Of a DNA stretch of 64,000 nucleotides, positions 36,134 to 45,773 are shown one piece after another. Both the position numbers and the translations under genes were made by a program. Where the stretch lies: positions 7,918,220 through 7,982,219 of the forward strand of contig JAEMBT020000001.1 of NCBI GenBank assembly GCA_018873245.2, written 5' to 3'. Below the pieces are notes generated by a model. The model made no database searches and was not told where the DNA came from. It saw only the letters and a program-made list of their open reading frames with translations. How positions within the stretch are numbered: position 1 is the first letter of the stretch; each line of letters starts with the position of its first letter. This DNA comes from Archegozetes longisetosus (Eukaryota; Arthropoda; Arachnida; Sarcoptiformes; Trhypochthoniidae).

Positions 36134-38422
36134 ATGTCTGGATATTGGAGAGAAATTTCTAAATTACTGTCATTGAGAAAAATCGGAAGAACTATTGCGT
36201 TTATTATATTCATATACCAAGCAATTGACTTGACTATTAATTACTTAAATTACGAAACTGTTATTGATTTGAAATATGAGGTCATTCAACAAGAGATACC
36301 AGCGATTACTTTATGCACTGATCGTAAGAGTAAAGTTCTGAATAATCACGAAGAGTTCATGAGAATACAAAATTCACTTGATCTCAATATAAAATATGAA
36401 GTTAGATTTCAGAACAATTCTTTAGTAAATTGTACCAAAAATTCTGAAAAAATTACAAGCCTTTCACCAAATACTCAAATATGTTTAACACTCTTCAATC
36501 AATTGAAAGACAATTTTGAAGTAATTGAAAAATACTTTTATATTATGATTTGGATTAAATTTAAAAATTTCGAAATATTGAATATAACACATTTGCTGCT
36601 AAATATTCATAGAACTAAAACGCCTGCGAATGTGTTTAATGATTATATCAAATTAAAAGATGATTTACAATATGATTTTGGAATTAGTGTTTCACATGAA
36701 ATATCATTACCATTTCCTTATCAAACAGATTGTTCAAATTATGAAATAACTTCAGCAGGCAATAATCAACCAAAATCTCAAGAAGACTGTTTCGTCAAAT
36801 ATATGATGAATGAAGAGTTTAAAAAATGTAAATGTCATTCGAAATGGTTTTATAGTAATCTCAATAGTTCAAACAAAGCGTTTTGCAGAAACACAATGTG
36901 TGAAATTCGATCTGATATTAATCACTTGGTAAAGATTTGCCGAAAAAATTGTCTCAATAGATATTATACCAAAATAAAAAGATCTGAGATGAAAAAGACT
37001 CAGTTAACCGAAGGGGTACATGACTTATTAGTCATCAAATTGCCTGTAGAAGAAATGATTTATTCTCATAGCCCAAAAACGGAACTAATTAGGTTTATGT
37101 GTTCAATTGGATCATTGTTCGTGATGTGGTTCGGAATTCCTCTATTTCAACTAATTATAGGAATATTCGATTCATTCACTTATCTATTAATAATAACTCA
37201 AGTGAAAATAACATGTACCATCGCTAGTGTATCGAATTTTAAAATTATTCGCATATTCACTACAATATTGAAGATGATATTCATATTTCTTATGTCATAT
37301 CAGATGAAAGAAGTTGTCGACAATTTTTTTAAAGAAGAGACAATCACTCGTTTTGATATCGAACAAATAAAAACTATACCTAAAATAGTTATTGGAGTGC
37401 ATCTTTATAAAAATGAAATATATAAAAGAATTGATAGTAATTTTCTAAATCAAACGATTGCAATAAATGCGCAAAAAGATCTACCAATTGACTCCAAAAA
37501 TATGATGAAGCTTCAGCTTTATTATGATTTCTTTTTTAAAATGCTGAATAGAGGGAAATTTGAAGAATTTTATGAATATTTTGATGATAAACTTTCAAAC
37601 ATATCTTGTAAAATCATAATCGAAAATATGGTAATTTCATGTCCTAAACCCGATATTAGATTCTTTCCAAGTCAATTTTCATATGGATATTTACATTTTG
37701 CTAATTTAAATGAAAGCTATAGAGAACTATTATTCAATGCTCGTATGGAACACAATCTGAACCACATAATATTTGAATTTCCTATAACTTTTGAGCGATT
37801 CTTTACAATAATTGGCTCGTTTACTCAATCTAACTTGGAATACATTACCTTTGGAAACTATACCGATACAATTATATTCTATAATTCATATTCAGTACAA
37901 AAACAATTTAAAAATAGATATCTTTGTGATACGTCAGCAAATGATCAGATAGTATTTTCAAATTTTAACCTTGAATACTGTCGATCGAATTGCTTTATTG
38001 AATTTTCTATTCGCGAATATAAATGTTTAATTTCATCAGAAGCGATCTACTTCATTGATTTAAATGAACATCTAGTTAAGAAGCAATTCAAACTTTGTGG
38101 AAAGAATTCATCTACCAATTTTCTGTTAGAAGAAGAGAATATGTATTTATGTGAATCGAAATGTGGTGTTGAATGTAATTCAATTCGTTATGAGATTAGA
38201 AGTCAATCATCAGAGTCATTCAACTCAACAAAACTTTATTTAGTACCACTTAGTTCTCATCATATGAGATATACTGAGATTTTGAAAACAGATATAAATC
38301 AATTGATTTATAATTTGGGCGGAGTTATGGGATTGTGGTTTGGATTATCATCTGTTTCTTTGGTACATTTCATATCATTATTGAGGAAATTATTAATAAA
38401 ATTATTTAATATTTTGCATTAA
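36134..38422 (+). CDS. Two-unit DEG/ENaC-like channel protein
   Basis: A single open frame of 762 codons holds two head-to-tail DEG/ENaC-like units. Unit 1: TM1 about 18-38, the post-TM1 signature IPAITLC (55-61), a Cys-rich extracellular block (DC at 199-200, CKC 232-234, Cys 251/256, C..C 269-273), then TM2 about 319-346. Unit 2: TM1 about 369-390, post-TM1 IPKIVIG (415-421, Cys absent), Cys cluster 598-681, TM2 about 724-748 starting YNLGGVMGLWFGLS. Each family subunit normally has two membrane segments and trimerises to form an amiloride-type cation channel; this one has four. At the selectivity-filter position unit 2 keeps GLS while unit 1 has GIP. No intron or stop interrupts it. It may be a fused duplicate. 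Function is not known, and it could be a non-conducting or regulatory protein. Confidence 0.85.
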   Translation: MSGYWREISKLLSLRKIGRTIAFIIFIYQAIDLTINYLNYETVIDLKYEVIQQEIPAITLCTDRKSKVLNNHEEFMRIQNSLDLNIKYEVRFQNNSLVNCTKNSEKITSLSPNTQICLTLFNQLKDNFEVIEKYFYIMIWIKFKNFEILNITHLLLNIHRTKTPANVFNDYIKLKDDLQYDFGISVSHEISLPFPYQTDCSNYEITSAGNNQPKSQEDCFVKYMMNEEFKKCKCHSKWFYSNLNSSNKAFCRNTMCEIRSDINHLVKICRKNCLNRYYTKIKRSEMKKTQLTEGVHDLLVIKLPVEEMIYSHSPKTELIRFMCSIGSLFVMWFGIPLFQLIIGIFDSFTYLLIITQVKITCTIASVSNFKIIRIFTTILKMIFIFLMSYQMKEVVDNFFKEETITRFDIEQIKTIPKIVIGVHLYKNEIYKRIDSNFLNQTIAINAQKDLPIDSKNMMKLQLYYDFFFKMLNRGKFEEFYEYFDDKLSNISCKIIIENMVISCPKPDIRFFPSQFSYGYLHFANLNESYRELLFNARMEHNLNHIIFEFPITFERFFTIIGSFTQSNLEYITFGNYTDTIIFYNSYSVQKQFKNRYLCDTSANDQIVFSNFNLEYCRSNCFIEFSIREYKCLISSEAIYFIDLNEHLVKKQFKLCGKNSSTNFLLEEENMYLCESKCGVECNSIRYEIRSQSSESFNSTKLYLVPLSSHHMRYTEILKTDINQLIYNLGGVMGLWFGLSSVSLVHFISLLRKLLIKLFNILH

Positions 38423-38830
38423 CTGCTATTCAATTGGATACAGTATATTAAAATTATTTTTCCTCAAACAAAGTTCTGGAGATTACTTATCAGATTAATT
38501 GTAGAGATATCATTCAAATCTTTCTTCTTGAACTAAAAACAATTCACTTTACTCTTATTATTCAAATCACTGCTGTATTTGAACTTTGTTTCACTTATAT
38601 TTGAATTTATGGGCTTTACTTCGTACATCTTCTATTTCTATCGGTCATTTAATTATATTATTTTCTCCGACAGTAAAGATTATCGCACTAACAATTCTAA
38701 GATATTCATTAAAATATTTCTATTAGTGATAAAGTCAATTATTAAAATTTATACATCAATTGTGATAGCATGTATAATGATAATAACTGGAGCTATATTA
38801 GATTCGGTTAACTTGTATTTAATGTTTTAA
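38423..38830 (+). other. In-frame hydrophobic stretch after the channel stop
   Basis: Downstream of the channel stop the same frame stays almost open for about 136 codons, broken only by one stop near 38533. It encodes hydrophobic, basic, membrane-like sequence (KFWRLLIRLIVEISFKSFF; later FLLVIKSIIKIYTSIVIA). It may be a remnant of a third unit or a former C-terminal extension, or simply AT-rich chance. Confidence 0.25.
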
Positions 38831-41800
38831 TTTATTCAATTAATAATCATATATATTAGAATTACTGCGTTCAAGTTAAAACCGATGAAGTATTTTGAAT
38901 ATTCATTAATAATCTAATTTCATGATAGATTTCCGAGATATTTATAGATGTTTCTGCAAAAAATTGTTCAGCGGAATAAAACTTTTTATTCATTTGCTAT
39001 TTGAAACCAGGAGTTATTTTCACAAGGAAGTCAAGAAAGGAACAAAAGATGATTATTGCTAGCCGTTCGATTTAGAATCCAATACTAACAAAAGTTAGGT
39101 TTCTAGCATTCATCAATACAAATTTGAGTTTTATATAATAAACAAATGGTATACACAAAATATCAAAATTTCTAAATTTATTATTTAATAAATTTCAAAT
39201 AAAGATTTCTCGATTAAGTTTATTCATCAGTCATTTTTTGTTTATCCACTTCAAATTAAATCAAGTTACTCGATGATCAACTATTTTTATGAACCTGCTT
39301 GAAATTACGTATTAAAATTTGGTGGCTATTAGACATCTTAAACCTGTAAAAAATAAGGTTTAATAAGCAATTTTTTCATATGATTGTCATTAAAGAACCC
39401 ATTCAGATTTGTATTATATGTGTACTCTAACTAGAAAATAAGCATTGACTCTTACATAATAAATCTGAATTCTTTCTATTTCATACTCATTGTTAGTATC
39501 ACTATAAGGTTAAAACTATTTTCTCTCTTGGTAACCTGTCTTGAATATGCATGATCAATACACTTTTTCTACGAGCCAAGCCTTGTGTAATCCGCTAATT
39601 TTATGTTTTTATTGTAAACTTACTTTTCTTTATAATTCATTTACATGAAAGTAGAGATGTAATCTTTTTTATTTTTGAAATTTGCCATAATTTATCAAAC
39701 TTTTTTCTAATTTCAGAAAATTTTTCTAATTAGTACTTCAATTAACTTTTTGCATAAAAACTTAAGTTATACTTACTTTAATAAACCCGTACACAGTCTG
39801 ACGCTGTTGTTGACAACTCAGTTATTTTCAATATCTGAATATTGACAATAATTTCTAATACACCCAATAGAATATGCAGTACCTCATTTAGGCAATTATA
39901 ATTTGAATCAGACAAATTTTTATTATAACACATAATAAACAAATTAACACATAATACACAATCAACACAAAAAGTACAAACAACGTAACACAAAAATTTT
40001 TTATCGGCTGCTAACCACTAATGGTCAGTCCAACTAATGCATAACGAGTTAATAGACATACTCATGCGTATATAAGGTAGTTCTATTCCAAGAGCTCTTC
40101 AATTGAAATTTAGGAATAAAGTTGTTCACATTAAGTAAAGCATAATATTTTCCCTTCTTTTTGCCTTTTACTCTGTCCCACTCGAAACTTGACCGTTCGC
40201 CGCGAGGGCGATTGTCTGTCCGAGGATATCCTCCGCGACTCATAGGCATGACTTTGAGCTCCAGTTTCAACTAAATTTGTTGAATTTCAATTGTCATATC
40301 ATTAAATTGGAATGCCATAAAATGTCAAATAATTACCTCTAAACCATATTTAGCTCTCATTTAAGCAATTGTAACATTAGTTACAACATTGGAATATTCA
40401 TCCATTCTTTGTATAAAACGACAAGCTTACGACCAACAAAATAGCTCAAGGTCTTATTGAATTGAACTAGTTATATCTCAAGTCACAATTGATAGAAGTC
40501 TCGCGAGAAGATAACTTAAGTAGAAAAATATTAATTAAACGTCATAAATAAGTTTTTCTTTGGAAAGTTAAAATTATGTTAATATTTAAGTAAAATACAA
40601 AAAATCCAACGTCAGAACTTATCTTTTAGAAAATTTGAATAACCAAAGGAAATAATGAATGACATGAGAACTAGCTGTTTCGGAATGCAAATAAAATAAT
40701 AATGTGAGATGTGACATCAATTCTGTGACATCAAATTTATGGATTTAAGTTTTCGCGTTGCCAACTATTTTCGAGGGGCTGACACGCTGTGAAGAGAATT
40801 CTAATTATAGTTTTTAGTTTTATATTGTGTACAGATTTAGCTTACAAAATTTTTTAGGTAAAACATTCTGTTACATACTATAAGACAGGATTTCATAGTT
40901 TTAAAGTTGTATCATTTTTCTATTAGTCTAGGTGGTTTAGTAGACTAAGTTAATCTTGCATTTGCGCTTTTTGAATGTGTTGGTTGTTGGAAACTACCGA
41001 AAGTTTATTTTCCGAGCTTAATATAAAACATAAACTATTTACAAGTACTATATTCAAAGATTAAGGTATTTAATAGAAATAAATAACAACAAAGTGCAAA
41101 AATTTGAATTGGGGGTTCTGATAGCTCAAAAGTATTTTTTAACTGTCATTTCACGTCAGAAATATACTAAAATAAAATTCTCGACTTATAGTTAAGATTT
41201 GACTTGTTGAACAATATCTTATAATAGGATCTATGAGAGAAGATCGGACCAAAAATGACTTACGCATCGCACTTTTACTCATTTTTTAAAACTTGTCTCA
41301 ATTGAATTACTGCTTAGTATATTATGTGAAATTTCATTCAACACTTAGGACGGAAGTGTAGCAAAAGTTAAATTTTGAATCGTATCTTGCTTGAAAATCC
41401 CATTTTTTCTAATAAAAATCTTTTGTAAAAAATAAATTACTTGTCAAGTTAATTGTCGACCAAGAATATGAATTTCTGATGGTGGAACGACTTTCCGGAT
41501 ATTCGATAATTCAAACCCGGAATCGCAAACTTTATTACTCCTAGATATGAAACACATTGATTTGAAACTGATATTGGGTGAAATTTAAAGGAATTTTAGG
41601 CTTATTCGCAAGAAATGCACTTTTCTGGCAAACGTTACTATGAATAAAGAAATAAAATTTTGACGATTTGAGCGCTAAAAACAGGCGCCTTTAAGTCCAA
41701 GATTGACCCGTAGACCCCCTATGGCTAGGATTAATGTAACTTTTGATTTTGATTTTATTTGACTCTCAAGTCGTACTATTTTATCGAATATAAATAAAGT

Positions 41801-41996
41801 GAAAATCCTGCTCAATAAATGAATTTAAACGCATTTAATGTTTAGTTTTCTAAGTCGCCTAGTGGTTAGTGTACAGACCACTTGTAGAATAGAGCCGGCT
41901 TCGTGTACATTATTAACAATTTCTTTTTAATATCGAAATGTTATTTTTACTTCAACAAATTCCATTTTTTCACTCGAAAATTTGGCATACTTCGTG
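38831..41996. other. Mostly empty AT-rich stretch with one GC-richer patch
   Basis: No recognisable gene. A GC-richer patch at 40150-40270 carries a minus-strand frame with the basic run SRGGYPRTDNRPRGERSSF, possibly a lone exon; I recognise no family. Confidence 0.35.
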
Positions 41997-42600
41997 GGGT
42001 AAATCCGGGCTAATGGGTCTAAAGGGGATCCCGACCTCCTACCTCCAAGTGTAATATATCACTGGATTCAGTTCGTTGAGCTGAACACTTTGGTGCCACA
42101 CTTCACAACTTCCAACCCGAACCTGACTACTTCTGGCCACCAAGACCTAACCCCCTCGAAAATGGGTAAACCCACCTTTACCAAGTAGTAACCCAAGCCA
42201 AACCTGATTTAAATTAAGGTATAACAGAGCTAGATCGCTTCGCGACCTAACTTATTCTCCTTGAGTCTATATCAGACTTGTTTGGGTTACGACTCGAGAA
42301 TCCAGGTTTATCCATTACAAGGTATTAAACCAAACAATGATGGATATCTCGAGAACTACTTGTGATAATTGATCAAGTGATGTATCAAAATGCTCAGTTC
42401 AATGTTCTGAGTCCAGTGATATATCACTTGGCTGGGTCAGCCACTCCCATCGGAAGTTGTTCAGAAGTGGTCAGGTTCGGATCAGAAGTAGTCAAGTGTA
42501 GTATTAAAATGTTCAACTTGACGAAATGAATTCAATGATATATCAAACCTAGGGGTGGGGGGTCGAGAACCCCCTTAGACACATTAGCCCGGATTCACCC
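41997..42600. mobile_element. Foldback element family, copy 4, 604 bp
   Basis: Left end GGGTAAATCCGGGCTAATGG and right end GCCCGGATTCACCC are inverted copies. The interior is the fullest of the four copies and contains blocks in both orientations (GTGGTCAGGTTCGG and CCGAACCTGACTACTTCTGG), so it could fold on itself. No flanking duplication is obvious. Confidence 0.83.
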
Positions 42601-42757
42601 AAAAGCAGGCCCATCTTGAATTTATAAATTACTGAATTACTCCTTTTTACTAATCTTATCCAAATTTGACTGAAATATGAACGTAATCTGCAACAATATT
42701 AAGGCAAACGCGAAATACGCTAAATTTTCGTCAATTAATCTATCGTTAATCCAATAT

Positions 42758-43951
42758 TCATCTATTTTTGCTGTGTTTAATGCAATTTTCCCATAATTGA
42801 GGCGAAATTCTTTCAAATAATGTAAAAATTAATTGCTTAACTGATTGCAGATCATATTTTTTGTTTTTAGCTATAAATTTCTTTATATCAGTCCAAATAA
42901 GCTCTATGGGGCTAAAATCACAGTGATATGGTGGCAGACGAAGAACAATATGACCAAAAGATTTTAGAATTTCGTCGATTACATATGCTTTAGGACTTGA
43001 ATGCAAATTAAAAATACATAATAATTCATTTTTAATGCATCATAAGGGAAATTAATTTTGTTTGTGTTTAGTCAATCAACTATTTGATTTTTTCTGTTTA
43101 CTTGTGTGGGGTTTTATTGTATATCCGAGAATGATATGGAGTGTTATCCAATATTACAATAGATTGAGGCGACAGATTAGGTACAAGCTGTTCCCTTACC
43201 CACTTTTCAAAAACTTCACTATTCATTTCTTCGTGGTAATCGTCATCGTCATAAAGCTTCATATTTGCCTTTAAAAACCAAATCTCCACTATTGATCCAA
43301 CTATTTTTTGATCCACAATGCAATATAATAAAAAGAGATTCTTTACCAGAACGCGTTTTAATTGGTGGCAATTACTTGTCACTGACTAATACTTTGCCAG
43401 TAACGAGATTTTGATGTACAAATGTTTCCTCGAGATATCCTATCAATGAGTTTGGATATTCTTTTTCTAATTGTCGCTTGTTTCTTAAGTAGGTTCGACG
43501 AGCAACTACGATGTCAGGCCTTTCCATAAGAATTTTTCGGTTAGTTTTAACAGTGTTCGCGTATTTAATTCAATTAATTTGATTATTTGGTAAAAATTTC
43601 TTAAAGAGCAGCCTTTAAAAGTTATTGTGCATTCGAGTTCATTAACTTTGTTGAAGACGTCATTTATTGAGGGGAATATTCCATTTAAGTAAAATTGCCT
43701 AACAATTTTTTTACTGCTGTTTTATCAAAATTATTGAATGTGTATTTTACTTATCTATTTTTTGTCCTTTAGTGGATTAATTCCTTCAGCAACAATTCTT
43801 TTTACTGTGGTTTTTCAATTTCCTGTTGCAATTGTCGTCTTATGAATGATGTCTTCCTCATAATAGCCCCCATTCATATCTTTTTCGAAAAACTGTCTTA
43901 AATTTAATATAACTTCTTGTGTTCATCAATTAGATGACCTCTTCCTAACAT
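42758..43951 (-). pseudogene. DDE_3-type transposase, degraded
   Basis: Read on the minus strand from MLGRGHLIDEHKKLY. An N-terminal region (YEEDIIHKTTIATGN) precedes RPDIVVARRTYLRNKRQ and SLIGYLEETFVHQN, a first catalytic block. Then come DYHEEMNSEVFEKWV, the second Asp in VILDNTPYHSRI, and LRLPPYHCDFSPIELIW with the catalytic Glu. Several frameshifts and stops separate these pieces. The sequence order is that of a Tc1/mariner-superfamily transposase common in insects. I see no clear ends. It is a separate family from the piece at 907. Confidence 0.82.
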
Positions 43952-45773
43952 ACTTGTTTTTAGCATGAAAATTAATGTTTATTGTTATTATAGCTATAAT
44001 TATCTAATTGAAGTGTTCCATAATTTTATTGTATTCAGTTTTTGCGCCACGACTTAAATACATGACTTATTTGTTTCCTGATTGGCCGAGATTTTCTCTG
44101 TAGGCGTGGACTACCTCATACTTAGCTGACATACACTTTAACTGCTTTATTAAATAAAATCTAATTACGCGGTAATTAACCACTACCCTCAAATAGAATC
44201 TCAAACTTTTATTTACTCTGATTTGCATTTAGGACAGCGTTAGAATCTGCGAACAGGCAATCACTGTAACGCTTTCAGAAAAAGCAATTTTAGTTTAGCT
44301 ATAAATGACAACAAAATAATTTGACATTAATATACATGAAAATGAAATTTTTATCTTTCAATTCATTTATTTATTATAATTTTATGTGTCTAAACCTCCG
44401 AAAAAATGCGAATTTGCCCATTTTAAGGAATTAAATTTGTGATTATTTTAATTTTAAGACTCATATCATTCCTCGTTATGAAATTTACGCATTAATTTAT
44501 TAATATTTATATTTTGAGAATATAGATACATTTTTAATTATTTCTTCATACGAAGTGTTTTCTAAATTTCCCGAAATAAATATATCAAAAACAGTTTTGA
44601 TTTTTATAAGCACTTCTAGATTTTGCTTTATAGCATTCTTCTGGAAACTGATTTTAGTTAAGATTTAGACCCTCATGGAGAAGTGGCTATTATTTTGAAA
44701 CTTGAAAGTCTCATTGTGATAAAAGTATTTATCTGTGCTTTTAGTGTTAAGCCTAAAGAATTTTATAGAATAAAGCTTAATAAATTGAATCAACTATAGA
44801 TTCAAATACTTCTTGAGCTTAAATCCTGTGCTAAAAGGTAGCTAATTCTTTTTGTTTCTGTATTTTCGATAAACAACAAAATATTTTTCGTAAAAGTCTC
44901 TTAAATTTTTGACCCACTGTTATCTCGAGCTCTAAAATATCTGGGAAAATTATACTCACATGTATATCAGATTTGGCAAAAGATCACAATTTCATTCTAT
45001 ATTTTCAACGAATAACCTTATCAGATCAATATTAAAATATTTTTGAAATAAATAACGCATGAATAAAATCTTTTCTGATTACATTTGAATTCAGAACAAT
45101 TTGAATTACAATCAAGTTTGCAAAAATTCAAATTTAAATTTAAAATTATTTTATTTGAAGTCAAAGTACTTACAAAGAGATTTTTGAATGTAAAAAGCAT
45201 AATTTTAATAATAAATACAAGAGAGTTTATTACAAATGATCAATCAGTGAATAGTCGAAAATAAAATAAAATATGACTAATTTTCATAATTCAAAGTAAC
45301 CTCAATTAAACCTTCAGTAAAACCTTGGCTGAAAAATCTGCCATTTGAACTTTGAATTTTTATTAAAATCGTAGGTTCGCGTCACACATGAAAGATTTTA
45401 GGTATTTCTCAGAAAAATTTCTGGCTATCGAATGGTATAATTCATTTTTTAAAATTTAATTTAGTCTTTAATTAATTTTAAACTATCCCCAAAATTTTTT
45501 AGCCACGTGTACCAATATTGGAAGTTCTCACACCGCTCCACTGAAGGATTAATAGAAAGTTCAAGGTCATATTGATAGAAATTGTAAGACTGCCTTTCAT
45601 ATCTTATCATTATTAATTTTATATCTTATAGCAATATGTGTCAAAAATACTAATATAATGAATGGTCTGAAAACAAGATTGCTTCACTTGCAGCACACTA
45701 CAATTGATGCTATGTTTAGTAGCTGCTCAGCCTATTTTACACAAAACCTACTCTAAGTCTAATACTCTCAAAT
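43952..45773. other. No gene recognised upstream of hexokinase
   Basis: AT-rich; it should contain the hexokinase promoter, but no convincing core element can be named. Confidence 0.35.

Noticed and set aside
40049-40270. Stand-alone gene of 73 codons
   Set aside because: Recorded only as a GC-richer patch; no start context, homology or splice support.
41862-41915. tRNA or tRNA-derived SINE (CCTAGTGGTTAGTG looks like an A box)
   Set aside because: No B box, no cloverleaf and no acceptor stem at the right spacing.
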